Part shown: positions 1-8,235 of the stretch, piece by piece
Position numbering within the stretch: position 1 is the first letter of the stretch
Layout: each line of letters begins with the position of its first letter
Assembly: GCA_964246745.1 (NCBI GenBank)
Contig: CAXTRK010000012.1
Span: 1 to 64,000 of the forward strand
Source of the DNA: Lichenicoccus sp964246745
GTDB taxonomy: Bacteria > Pseudomonadota > Alphaproteobacteria > Acetobacterales > Acetobacteraceae
Reading direction: 5' to 3'
Length of the DNA stretch: 64,000 nt
Position numbers and translations under genes: made by a program
Notes under the pieces: model-generated
The model's database searches: none
Told to the model about the DNA's origin: nothing
What the model saw: only the letters and a program-made list of their open reading frames with translations

Positions 1-60
1 GGTTAGTACGCGTCGGCAGAACCTGTCGAGCAGGACTTGTTCAGAGCTTCCTTAGAGCTG

Positions 61-1896
61 TTATGTTTTTAGGATGCTGGCCGGCCATACCTGCAAAGCC
101 TCCGGATCGATGTGGACGCGGGCAGGTCCTTCAGCCGGGCAGCCGGCGTCCGCCAGGATGTCGAGCAGCACATCGCCCAGCCGCAACGAGACACGCCGCT
201 GGCCGTCCCTGACCGGCTCCCTGCGCAGGATCTCGGCGGCATGTCCGGCCGAACACGTGAGATGGACCTGATGCGGCCGCACCGCCCAGCCTACTCTGAG
301 GCCGGCCGCGAGCGTGGGGCCCGCCAGCTCCAGGCGTATGCCGCGGCCGATATCGATCCTCGCGTCGTCGGTGATCCGACCCGAGCCGATCGTGCTTGCG
401 CCGAGCAGCCGTGCGGCTGCCTCGCTGACCGGCCGGTTGAAGAGTGTGGCGACCGGTCCTGACTGCAGCACGCGGCCGGCATCGAGCAGCAGCAGTTCGT
501 CGGCAAGCAGCATCGCCTCGGAGGGATCGTGCGTGACCAGGATCGTGGTCGCGTCGGTCTCGCCTTGCAGCGTCAGCATCTCTGCCGCCAGACGTGCGCG
601 CAATGCTGTATCCAATGCCGCGAACGGCTCATCGAGCAGCACAAGGCCGGCCGTGCGTCGGGAGAGCGCTCTGGCCAGGGCGACGCGCTGCTGCTGGCCG
701 AGCGACAGCTCGCCTGGCCTGCGGTGCTCCAGCCCGGCCAGACCGAGCCGGTCGGTCCAGTGCCGGGCAAGGGCCGGATCGCAATCCAGGGAGAAGCGGA
801 TTTGTCCGGCGGCGTCGAGGTGCGGCAGCAGGCCGTAGCTTTGCGGAACGTAGGCGATCCCCCTGCCCTGCGGCGGCAGCGCGCCGAGATCGCGGTCGCC
901 GAACCAGACCCGGCTTGCCTCGGCCCCGTCCAGTCCCGCGATCAGCCGCAGCGTCAGCGACTTGCCCGAGCCGGATGCGCCCAGAATGGCGAGCCGACGG
1001 GCGTTGGTGTTCCATGCAACGTTCAACGCGAAGCCATCCAGCCTGCGTTGCGCCTCGAGCATCAGGCGCGGACCCTCGGCGTGGCCGGCGTTCAGGCCCG
1101 TCGCCGTGATCGTCGGCAGGGTCTCGTGACTGGCGGCGCGGCGTTGCCTCGAACGCAGCGCGAGCTGGCTCACCGCCATGATGATGACGGCAGTGGCCAC
1201 CATCGGCAGCAGCACCGGCAACATGGCGGGCAGGCCGGCACTGCCGAACGCGACGTAGGTGAACACCGGCAGCGAGTACGGGTGATAGGCGACCAGCACG
1301 GTGGCGCCGAACTCGCCGAAGGCGCGCAGCCAGGACAGCAGCAGCCCCGCGACGATGGCCCGCCAGGAGAGCGGCAGGCTGACCCGGCGGAACACCGCTG
1401 CGGGACCATGGCCGAGCGTTGCGGCGACGTCCTCCAGAACTGGATCGATGGCGGCGAATGCGGACCGCGACGCGATGATCAGGAACGGCGCGGCGACGAA
1501 CGCCTCGGCCAGCACGATGCCCGCAAACGAATCGACCAGCGCGCCATGCGTGAGGCGGCCGATCGGGCTTGCATAGCCGAGCAGGAACAACAGCAGCACG
1601 CCGCTGGCAAGCGGCGGCAAGGCCAGCGGTAGTTGCACGACGAAGCCCAGCACGGCGAGGCCGGGTCCGGAACCGCGGGCAAACAGGTAGCCGAGCGGGA
1701 TGCCGCCGAGGGCGACCAGAGCGGTGGCGACGGTGGCGCTCGCGATGGAAACGCCAGTCGCTCCAAGCAGGCCCGCGACGTCGGCCGCGCGCCAGTCGGC
1801 CGTGCCCATCTGCGCGAGCCCCGCGACGAAGGGAGCGGCCAGGTAGAGCGCCAACAGCCCGGCGAGCAGTCGGAGCGGCGCCGTCGGCCGGGTCAT
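61..1896 (-). CDS. Fused molybdate/tungstate ABC transporter permease-ATPase (ModB-ModC type)
   Basis: 611-residue inner-membrane protein that joins two normally separate ABC transporter subunits. Residues about 1-255 form a multi-span permease of the molybdate/sulfate type; the cytoplasmic-loop EAxxxGxG-like motif reads EDVAATLGHGP. After a short linker an ATPase domain follows, with Walker A GASGSGKS near residue 305, the signature LSLGQQQRVALARAL near 395 and Walker B LLDEPFAALD near 415, then a C-terminal TOBE-like region. It would import molybdate or tungstate delivered by the binding protein encoded just upstream; the two frames overlap by 4 bp (1893-1896), showing one operon. Oxyanion specificity is inferred from domain type and neighbour. 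ModB and ModC are usually separate, so the fusion is notable. A fusion with a different anion as substrate (sulfate, thiosulfate) is less likely. Confidence 0.85.
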   Translation of the reverse strand: MTRPTAPLRLLAGLLALYLAAPFVAGLAQMGTADWRAADVAGLLGATGVSIASATVATALVALGGIPLGYLFARGSGPGLAVLGFVVQLPLALPPLASGVLLLFLLGYASPIGRLTHGALVDSFAGIVLAEAFVAAPFLIIASRSAFAAIDPVLEDVAATLGHGPAAVFRRVSLPLSWRAIVAGLLLSWLRAFGEFGATVLVAYHPYSLPVFTYVAFGSAGLPAMLPVLLPMVATAVIIMAVSQLALRSRQRRAASHETLPTITATGLNAGHAEGPRLMLEAQRRLDGFALNVAWNTNARRLAILGASGSGKSLTLRLIAGLDGAEASRVWFGDRDLGALPPQGRGIAYVPQSYGLLPHLDAAGQIRFSLDCDPALARHWTDRLGLAGLEHRRPGELSLGQQQRVALARALSRRTAGLVLLDEPFAALDTALRARLAAEMLTLQGETDATTILVTHDPSEAMLLADELLLLDAGRVLQSGPVATLFNRPVSEAAARLLGASTIGSGRITDDARIDIGRGIRLELAGPTLAAGLRVGWAVRPHQVHLTCSAGHAAEILRREPVRDGQRRVSLRLGDVLLDILADAGCPAEGPARVHIDPEALQVWPASILKT

Positions 1897-2765
1897 CTGG
1901 CGGTGTCGAGACGCTTTCGGATGAGGGCGGGGATCATTGCGGTGTCGCCGCTCGCCACGGGAGCAATGAGGTCAAGCCCGTGGCGGCGCATCACCGCACT
2001 TCCGCGCGGTCCAAGCAGGAACGCGACAAATAGCACGGCTCCCTCGGGGTTCGGCGCACGCTCCAGGACCGTCACGGTGTAGTTCGCGTACAGCGCCACC
2101 TTCGGCGGCAGAACGATCGACGGGATGTGCAGGTCCGATGTCTCGGTGGAATAAAAGAAGCCGACATCGATCTGCCGCGACTGCAGCCGGCCAACCAGGT
2201 TTTCCTCGGGCAGCACCTGGGCGGGGTTCTCCGGAGCGCCCAGCACCTTTCGTGCGAGTCCCGGCATTGCATAGACTTGGGCGGCATGGTCAAGCAGCCG
2301 CACGGTCAGCCTGCCCTTCGGGTCGAGCCTGGGATCGGTGCGCCCGATACGGATGCCGGGCTCGGCCAGCACCTCGTACCAGGGCCTGCTTCGGAGGGCG
2401 GCCGCGAACCGGCTGGCCGGATTGAAGCCGATGACCAGTGGGGAGCGGGCAAAGGTGATGTACCATCGCACCCAGTCGCCGTCCGCCGCTCCCATCAAGC
2501 CCTGATTGACGTGGGGGTTGGCGCTGATGAACACGTCGCCTCGCCGCAGCCGGCCCTTGATCTGATTGGCGAGGCCGTCAGAGCCGCCCGCGAAGCCTTG
2601 GAAGCTGCCGCCTGTCGCGGCTGCAAAAGCGGGTCCGATGCCGTGCTCCATCATGGCCACCAGTGAGCCGGCATAGAGCACATCGACCGTGCCGACATCG
2701 TGGGCGAGGGCCAGGCGCGGAACCGCCAGCGAGGCCGCACCGATGATCAACGAGCGTCGGCGCAT
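1893..2765 (-). CDS. Periplasmic molybdate/tungstate-binding protein (ModA/WtpA-like)
   Basis: 290-residue exported substrate-binding protein. The N-terminus is a signal peptide with twin arginines (MRRRSLIIGAASLAVPRLALA) and probable cleavage after ALA. The mature protein begins with the family-typical strand VDVLYAGSLVAMME and carries GGSDGLANQIKGRLRRGDVFISA, matching the oxyanion-binding loop pattern GSxxLAxQI...ADVFISA of ModA/WtpA proteins. It captures the oxyanion in the periplasm for the fused transporter downstream. The start at 2765 is supported by a GAGGAA Shine-Dalgarno sequence 7-12 bases upstream. The 234 bp before it (2766-2999) separates it from the divergent ferritin-like gene and must hold both promoters; I see one CGCTATAT half-site (2798-2805) like half a ModE box, but no complete box. 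Confidence 0.82.
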   Translation of the reverse strand: MRRRSLIIGAASLAVPRLALAHDVGTVDVLYAGSLVAMMEHGIGPAFAAATGGSFQGFAGGSDGLANQIKGRLRRGDVFISANPHVNQGLMGAADGDWVRWYITFARSPLVIGFNPASRFAAALRSRPWYEVLAEPGIRIGRTDPRLDPKGRLTVRLLDHAAQVYAMPGLARKVLGAPENPAQVLPEENLVGRLQSRQIDVGFFYSTETSDLHIPSIVLPPKVALYANYTVTVLERAPNPEGAVLFVAFLLGPRGSAVMRRHGLDLIAPVASGDTAMIPALIRKRLDTAR

Positions 2766-2999
2766 CGGCGGTTCCTCAGGGAGAGCGCGGGATCTGCGCT
2801 ATATCCCAACGGAGATGGCGCGCCAAGCGGGGCGCGCCAAGCGCGTCGCCTTCGTCCGCCCGCCAGCCCATCGTCAAACTGTAACAACAAAAGTCTCCGC
2901 CGGCGCATCCGGTCTCGAATTGTATCCGTAGGCGATATTGGGTCGGTCTGCGGGTCAACGTGACGCCGCGGTCCCTATCCAGCAAGGCGGTACACAATC

Positions 3000-3836
3000 A
3001 TGCGCGAAGACCTCGTCGAAACGTTTGAGCAGACCGGTCGAGTTATGATCGAGCTGACGGAGAAGGCGCGAGAGGCGAAGCAGGCCGGCGCATCGCGTCG
3101 CACCTTCTTTACCCGGACCGCGGCACTGGCGGGCGCGACCGCCCTGGGCGCCGCCGGCGCCGGACTGCTGCAGCCGATTGCGGCACGCGCCGCGACTACC
3201 ACCGACAGCACGATCACCGATACCGCGCTCGACATCTTTAACGTTGCCGCAACGGCGGAGTCGCTTGCGGTCACCTTCTATTACTACGCGCTCACCAGCA
3301 AGCAGCTTCCGGACGCCAACAGTCAGATGAACCGGAACTACTTCCAGGCCGCGATCAGCCAGGAATTCGAGCACCTGCGGATTTTCCAGTCGCTTGGCGG
3401 AAATCCTCTGGTCAGCGAGTTCTACTTTCCGACCGGCATGTTCACCAACCAGAAAGTGTTCTTCGCCACGGCGGAACTGATCGAGGCATACTTCATCTCC
3501 GCCTACATCGCCGCTGCCCGCGAGTTTTCCGGCGCCGTCTCGACCGGGATTACGAAACCCGATCCATTGGCGATCGGGCTCGCGGTGCAACTCGCCGGCG
3601 TCGAGTCAGAACACCGCGTGCTGCTGCGCGTGGCCTATAACCAGGCTCCCCCTAACAACTTCATTATCGAGGAGGCGCTGGTGCCGAGCGTGGGCGCCGC
3701 GGCAACGGCGCTCGCACCATTCCTGTCCCCGAGCAAAGGCTATACCGGGCCGTTCAAGCCGGCGAGCGAGGCGGAGGTGATCGCGATCTCCAAGCCCTAC
3801 GATTTCCAGTCGTTCCCGAAATTCACCATCGACTGA
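3000..3836 (+). CDS. Tat-exported ferritin-like domain protein
   Basis: 278 residues. An N-terminal cytosolic stretch of about 30 residues precedes a twin-arginine signal (SRRTFFTRTAALAGATALG, cleavage likely after AARA near residue 64). The mature part is a four-helix ferritin-like domain with two carboxylate/histidine motif pairs: AESLAVTFYYY followed by QEFEHL (ExxH), and AELIEAYF followed by VESEHR (ExxH). This pattern fits a di-iron or other metal-binding site of the Ferritin_2 class. Such exported proteins are often annotated as dessication-associated or ferritin-like; the reaction is unknown. Tat export suggests the metal is loaded in the cytoplasm. It stands alone, divergent from the molybdate genes and convergent with the TonB receptor 25 bp downstream. 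Confidence 0.8.
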   Translation: MREDLVETFEQTGRVMIELTEKAREAKQAGASRRTFFTRTAALAGATALGAAGAGLLQPIAARAATTTDSTITDTALDIFNVAATAESLAVTFYYYALTSKQLPDANSQMNRNYFQAAISQEFEHLRIFQSLGGNPLVSEFYFPTGMFTNQKVFFATAELIEAYFISAYIAAAREFSGAVSTGITKPDPLAIGLAVQLAGVESEHRVLLRVAYNQAPPNNFIIEEALVPSVGAAATALAPFLSPSKGYTGPFKPASEAEVIAISKPYDFQSFPKFTID

Positions 3837-3861
3837 ACCGGAGCTGGTGTCGGGATCGCCT

Positions 3862-6027
3862 TCAGAAGCGCTGCGCGATCCCGACCAGGATCGTGCGGCG
3901 CAGGCCGAATTGCGGCGCGCCGACGCCGACCCCGGTGCCGTTGCGTATTTCGTAGGTGTGGTCGAGCAGATTGATCACGTCGAGACGGAGTTGCGTGACG
4001 CCGAGGCGCGCCAGGTGCAGGGTGTGCACGGCGGACAGGTTGATGGTGGCGTAGCTGGGCAGTTCGGCGCCGTTGGGAACCGTGTCGGTGCTGGCGCGCA
4101 GGCCGCTGCCCACGATCAGGTCCGCGGACACCCGGGCCAGATGGGAGGTGCCTTGGAATAGCGTGTAGGCGGCGCCTGCGGAGCCGGTCCAGCGCTGGTC
4201 GTGGTCCAGATAGATCCAATGCTGGGAAATATAGGCGAGGTCGCTCGACGAAAAGTTGAACTGTGAGGAGACGATATCGCGGCCGATCGCACGCGACCAG
4301 GCGACGTTGCCATAGAGCGAGATCGGACCGCGATCGTAGGTGACATTCAGCTCATAACCGTGCACCTCGCCACGAGCGTAATTGAAGGCCGACAGGATGA
4401 TCGGCGCTCCGAACTGGCCCTCGTCAATCAGGTTGCGCGCCTGCTTGTAGTAGGCGTCGAAGCCCGCCTGCAGGCCGGGCAGGATGATCTGCGTGATGCC
4501 GCCATCGTAGTAATTGTCGCGTTCCGCTTTGACGATGCTGTCCTGCGAAACCCCGGCGGCGCCGGAGGTGCCGTTGAACAGGGCGATGTCCGTGGCCGCG
4601 ACGAGCTCGAACGGCGGCGGAATGAAATAGCGTGAGTAGCCGCCATGCAGCGTGGTGGTGGAGGTCGGCTGCCAGACGACGTTGACCCGCGGGCTGACCT
4701 GGTTCTCGTGGGTGTATTCGTCGATCACGTCGAAGCGGGCGCCGGTGTTGATGGTGAGGGGCGGCAGGATGTGCCACTCGTCCTGGAGATAGAGGCCATA
4801 CAGTCCGCCGGTCTTGCCCTCGCCGTCATAGAGGGTGAGCGGCGTGTCGCCTCCGTTGGGGAGCACCTCTGAGACCGTGCTTGAAATAGTGCGCTCGCCG
4901 ATAATCTGGAAGCCCGCGCGCAGGGTGTGATGCTCTGACACCCGCCAGCTCGCATCGGTCTGCGCGCCGGTCGACAGCACCGATCGCGCCGCGGTCTGCG
5001 AGACACCATCGAACAGCAGATCTCCGAGGGAATCGGGCGTGTAGTACAGGCTGCTGTAGCGGGTGAATACCGACGTCACCAGGGAGATGGCGCCGATTTC
5101 CTTCTGCAGCGAGAGGATGCCGAAGTCGGTGATCTCGCGTTGATGCTCGGTGAGGTCGGCGCTGTTGGTATTGGCCACGCCATCCACCGACAGTCCGAGC
5201 GAGGGAGTCTGGTTGGGAATGTCCGGAATCTCAAAGAATTCGTTTGACGCGCCCGCGAGCAGGCTGATCCTGGTGTCGGCGTCGACCAGCCAGGAGAGAT
5301 GGGCGAGGCCGTGCGTCTGGTTGCCGAGATCGTGGATCGGACCCACGCTGCCGGTCGGATTTTCAATGCCGACGCGGTTATGCAGGAAGTCGCCGGTGAC
5401 AAAATAATCCAGCGCGCCGACATGGCCGCCATAGGAGACTGACGGCTGGAAATAGTCCCGCGCGCCGCCATACATCGAGATTTCGCCGCCCGGGTCGGTG
5501 GTGCCGCTCTTGGTGGTGATGTCGACCACGGCGGCGGTGTCAAAACCATACTGCGCTGGAAGCGCCCCGGTAATCAGCGACAATGAGTGTGCGAAACGCG
5601 TCTCCAGCGCCTGGCCGAACACCGACAGACCTTCCGGCAACTGCACGCCATCGAGGCGGAATTGCACCTCATTGTGGTCGCCGCGTATGTGGATCTGGCC
5701 GTAGGAATCCTGTGCCACGCCGGGCGCCTGCAGCAGAAGCTGATTGAGCGGGGCGTTGTCGCCTTGCGGCAACGTGCGGATCGCGGTGCGGCCGAAGTGA
5801 TAGACGGTGGCGCCGAGATCGGGCTCGAGCGCGCTGCGCGCCCGATTAAGCCGCGCCGTGACGGTGATGTTCTCCGTAGCCGAGGCGGCATTGCGTGGCG
5901 GCGATACAGGTTCCCGCTTCTGCTTGCCGACATCAGAAGGCGCCTGGGCCGCGGCGGCATCGGACCTTGCCGCCATGGCAGACGTTGCCAGCGCGGCGAC
6001 GCAGAGAAAGGTCGGCCATTGAGCCAT
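3862..6027 (-). CDS. TonB-dependent outer-membrane receptor, possibly zinc-regulated
   Basis: 721 residues. A signal peptide (residues 1-25, ending AARSDAAAAQA) is followed by a plug domain (about 55-180) with QIHIRGDHNEVQFRLDGVQL, and a 22-strand barrel ending in the classical aromatic C-terminus (LVGIAQRF). A receptor of this type takes up a scarce ligand using TonB energy. The ligand cannot be read from the sequence; no histidine-rich loop typical of ZnuD is seen. A near-consensus Zur box lies 54-68 bp upstream of the start codon, and a Fur-family regulator with Zur-like features is encoded 3 kb away, so zinc or zincophore uptake is a reasonable inference. The AAGGA sequence 9-13 bases upstream supports the start. 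It is convergent with the ferritin-like gene. Confidence 0.85.
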   Translation of the reverse strand: MAQWPTFLCVAALATSAMAARSDAAAAQAPSDVGKQKREPVSPPRNAASATENITVTARLNRARSALEPDLGATVYHFGRTAIRTLPQGDNAPLNQLLLQAPGVAQDSYGQIHIRGDHNEVQFRLDGVQLPEGLSVFGQALETRFAHSLSLITGALPAQYGFDTAAVVDITTKSGTTDPGGEISMYGGARDYFQPSVSYGGHVGALDYFVTGDFLHNRVGIENPTGSVGPIHDLGNQTHGLAHLSWLVDADTRISLLAGASNEFFEIPDIPNQTPSLGLSVDGVANTNSADLTEHQREITDFGILSLQKEIGAISLVTSVFTRYSSLYYTPDSLGDLLFDGVSQTAARSVLSTGAQTDASWRVSEHHTLRAGFQIIGERTISSTVSEVLPNGGDTPLTLYDGEGKTGGLYGLYLQDEWHILPPLTINTGARFDVIDEYTHENQVSPRVNVVWQPTSTTTLHGGYSRYFIPPPFELVAATDIALFNGTSGAAGVSQDSIVKAERDNYYDGGITQIILPGLQAGFDAYYKQARNLIDEGQFGAPIILSAFNYARGEVHGYELNVTYDRGPISLYGNVAWSRAIGRDIVSSQFNFSSSDLAYISQHWIYLDHDQRWTGSAGAAYTLFQGTSHLARVSADLIVGSGLRASTDTVPNGAELPSYATINLSAVHTLHLARLGVTQLRLDVINLLDHTYEIRNGTGVGVGAPQFGLRRTILVGIAQRF

Positions 6028-6080
6028 CGGGGCGATCCTTACGCGAGCGACCCAGAGGCCGTATGTTATATTGTACCGTA

Positions 6081-6095
6081 TGTTATCTCATAGCA
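6081..6095 (-). promoter_or_regulatory. Zur-box-like dyad upstream of the TonB receptor
   Basis: TGTTAT-CTC-ATAGCA matches the proteobacterial Zur operator pattern TGTTAT-N3-ATAACA at 11 of 12 defined positions. A second TGTTAT half-site lies at 6064-6069 with a poor partner half. The element sits 54-68 bp before the receptor start, inside the most AT-rich stretch locally, where the promoter is expected. The assignment rests on pattern and on the Zur-like regulator at 8865-9356. Confidence 0.45.
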
Positions 6096-6140
6096 ATACA
6101 GGGGTGAGAATGAAGCGCCGTATCCGCGTCCGACCGCCCC

Positions 6141-6386
6141 ATGCTGCTGGCCCTGAGGCAGGAAGCGGGACCGCAGCTCAGAGTCACCGAAGTCTCTCCG
6201 GGCATGATCTCAACCGATTTCGGCAGTTCCGTAACAGACCCCGACGTCAAGGCGGCCATGGGTAAACGCACCGCCAATGTCGCGATCCCGCCGAATTCAA
6301 TCGCGCGCGGTGTCGCCTATGCGATCGAGCAGCCGGCCGATGTCGACGTCGGCAGCATCGTCATACGACCTACGGCTCAGGACTGA
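6141..6386 (+). pseudogene. 3' remnant of a short-chain dehydrogenase/reductase gene
   Basis: 81 residues that match only the C-terminal quarter of NADP-dependent SDR oxidoreductases: LRQEAGPQLRVTEVSPGMISTDF corresponds to the strand after the active-site helix, and the end SIARGVAYAIEQPADVDVGSIVIRPTAQD is the standard SDR tail. The Rossmann glycine motif and the catalytic Ser-Tyr-Lys are absent, and nothing resembling them lies in any frame upstream before the TonB receptor promoter region. I read this as a 5'-truncated relic. Its 3' end overlaps the convergent LysR gene by 17 bp, so decay may have been caused by a deletion that removed about 500 bp. Confidence 0.75.
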
Positions 6387-7353
6387 AGGTCCGGTTTCCC
6401 GGCGGACGAGCGGCTGGCGTCAAGGAGCGTTGCTCTGGCGTGCCCCCCGTTTCTTCACAGCCAAGCCGAGACTGCAAGTCGTCGAGCAGCCATTTGCCGG
6501 CCCGGCCGAGCGCGCGATCGCGCATGTGCGCCGCGTAGATCGCGAGCGGTCCGGATGCGCGGGCCGGGTCGTCATCGATGATCAGGTGATGCAGCCGTCC
6601 TTCCCGTACCAAGAGTTCGACGAGATGCGTGGGCATACGGCACCAGCCCAGTCCGGCGAGCAGGAAGTCCAGGCGACGGCCGAGCTCTACAAACCGCCAC
6701 ACCTTGCCGCCGATGACGCCGTAGCTCGGACCGTCGGGTGCGAAGGGGTCCGACAAGATGAGTTGTATGTGCTCCTGAAGATCTGCCCGGGTCGCAGGCC
6801 GGCCGAGCTGCGCCAGGGGATGGTCCGGGGACACCACCGGCATCAGGCTCGCGTGCAACAGCGGCACGGCGACGAGGTCTTCCGGCGGCGTCGGCAGGAG
6901 CACGCACAAGGCGAGTGCGGCCTCGCCCCGGCGAAGACGCCGCTCGGCGCCGCCCAGCCCTTCCGTCGAGAAGCTCACGGACAAGAGCGGGAAGCTGTCA
7001 CGAAGCGCCCGCAGGCTCTCGATGAAGGGGGCGGTCGGCGCCAGCGGGTCCACCGCCAAGGCAAGCTCTGGCTCGATCCCCTCGCGCATGCCCGCGGCCA
7101 TTCCCTCGAACCTCGCTGCGCCCGCGAGCACGATCCGCGCCTGTGCGAGCAGGCGGCACCCCGCCCCCGTGAGGCTCGGACGATGGCCGGCGCGGTCGAA
7201 CAGGCTCACGCCCTGCGCGTCCTCCAGCGTCGCCACGCTCTGGCTGATCGCCGACTGGGCGCGGGCGAGCCTGCGGCCGGCGGCGGAGAAGCTTCCCGCG
7301 TCGGCGATCGTCACCAGCACGCGAAGCTGGTCCAGCGTCAGGCTGCCGATCAT
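6370..7353 (-). CDS. LysR-family transcriptional regulator
   Basis: 327 residues. N-terminal winged helix-turn-helix (LTLDQLRVLVTIADAGSFSAAGRRLARAQSAISQSVATLE, residues 5-44) followed by a periplasmic-binding-protein-like effector domain from about 90 to 295. The last 25 residues are a low-complexity tail. AGGTGA upstream supports the start at 7353. It is transcribed away from an extradiol dioxygenase and an azoreductase, the usual geometry for a LysR protein controlling its divergent neighbours; an imperfect dyad lies between the two starts. The inducer is unknown; an aromatic compound or quinone would fit the neighbours (inference). Confidence 0.88.
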   Translation of the reverse strand: MIGSLTLDQLRVLVTIADAGSFSAAGRRLARAQSAISQSVATLEDAQGVSLFDRAGHRPSLTGAGCRLLAQARIVLAGAARFEGMAAGMREGIEPELALAVDPLAPTAPFIESLRALRDSFPLLSVSFSTEGLGGAERRLRRGEAALALCVLLPTPPEDLVAVPLLHASLMPVVSPDHPLAQLGRPATRADLQEHIQLILSDPFAPDGPSYGVIGGKVWRFVELGRRLDFLLAGLGWCRMPTHLVELLVREGRLHHLIIDDDPARASGPLAIYAAHMRDRALGRAGKWLLDDLQSRLGCEETGGTPEQRSLTPAARPPGNRTFSPEP

Positions 7354-7367
7354 CCATCACCTGAACT

Positions 7368-7391
7368 GATAGAGTTGATCGGTTCTTTATC
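7368..7391. promoter_or_regulatory. Putative LysR operator in divergent promoter
   Basis: An imperfect inverted repeat GATAGAG-N10-CTTTATC (one mismatch between arms) lies 15-38 bp upstream of the LysR start and 38-61 bp upstream of the dioxygenase start. Position and interrupted-dyad form suit a LysR-type binding site, but no experimental motif is known to me for this regulator. Confidence 0.35.
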
Positions 7392-7428
7392 GCTCCCATG
7401 ACCAGGACGAAAGGCGCAAATAACGCCC

Positions 7429-8211
7429 ATGCAGCCGACTTTCTTCCTCAATCACGGCGGCGGTCCATGCTTCTTCCTTGAACCCGGACCCATGCGCGCG
7501 GCCTGGAGCGGCCTGGAGGCCTATCTTGGCGGCTTCGCCGAGAGGCTGGCCGAGCCGCCTCGCGCCCTCCTCATCGTCTCCGGCCACTGGGAAGAAGATG
7601 TCCCGACCGTGAACGCCGGGGCGCATCCGCCGCTCCTGTTCGACTACAGCGGTTTCCCGGAACACACCTACCGACTGACCTGGCCCGCGCCCGGCGAGCC
7701 CGCCCTGGCCGCCCAAGTACAGGCGCTGCTCGCGGCGGCGGGCATCCGCACCGGCAGCGACACCCGGCGCGGCTGGGATCACGGCGTCTTCGTGCCGATG
7801 AAAGTGGTGTATCCGGCGGCGCACATCTCGGTCGTCCAGCTCTCCCTCAAGCGGGGGCTTGATCCGGCCACGCACCTTGCAATCGGCCGCGCGCTGCGCC
7901 CGCTTCGCGGCGAGGGCGTGCTGATCCTCGGCAGCGGCCAGAGTTACCACAACATGCGCGGCTTTTTGGGGCACAGCCCAGTGGACCCGGACGCCGAAGC
8001 CTTCGACGCCTGGCTGCGCGCGTCGATGGTGGATGGCGAGACCCGCGATCGCGCGTTGCTGCACTGGGAGGATGCGCCCGGCGCCCGCGTCGCCCAGCCG
8101 CATGAGGATCACCTGCTACCGCTCATGGTGGCTGCCGGCGCCGCCTCCGGCGAGGTCCATTTCCATGACTATTCTCTCGGCAAGCCGGTCTCCGGCTTCC
8201 GCTTCGGCTGA
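7429..8211 (+). CDS. Class III extradiol ring-cleavage dioxygenase (DODA/YgiD type)
   Basis: 260 residues, the full length of the LigB-like DODA family. Conserved metal and active-site histidines appear in family contexts: LNHGGGP near residue 7, SGHWE near 53, WDHGVFVPM near 117 and SGQSYHNMRG near 173. Bacterial members of this group open catechol-type rings (for example 4,5-DOPA) using non-haem Fe or Zn; the physiological substrate here is unknown. It is followed after 24 bp by an azoreductase and divergent from a LysR regulator, suggesting a small inducible unit that handles aromatic or quinone compounds. Confidence 0.85.
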   Translation: MQPTFFLNHGGGPCFFLEPGPMRAAWSGLEAYLGGFAERLAEPPRALLIVSGHWEEDVPTVNAGAHPPLLFDYSGFPEHTYRLTWPAPGEPALAAQVQALLAAAGIRTGSDTRRGWDHGVFVPMKVVYPAAHISVVQLSLKRGLDPATHLAIGRALRPLRGEGVLILGSGQSYHNMRGFLGHSPVDPDAEAFDAWLRASMVDGETRDRALLHWEDAPGARVAQPHEDHLLPLMVAAGAASGEVHFHDYSLGKPVSGFRFG

Positions 8212-8235
8212 ACCCCATCCCCAAGGAGATATTCC

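Noticed and set aside
529..1632. Long plus-strand open frame opposite the ABC transporter gene
   Set aside because: It is antisense to a well-matched ABC permease-ATPase, with arginine/glutamine-rich low-complexity composition typical of the complementary strand of GC-rich coding DNA.
2790..2812. Possible ModE box before the molybdate-binding protein gene
   Set aside because: Only one half-site (CGCTATAT) is present; the second inverted half is missing.
2814..2846. Direct repeat GGCGCGCCAAGCG twice before the binding-protein gene
   Set aside because: Short, GC-rich and not symmetric with any known operator; could be chance in this composition.
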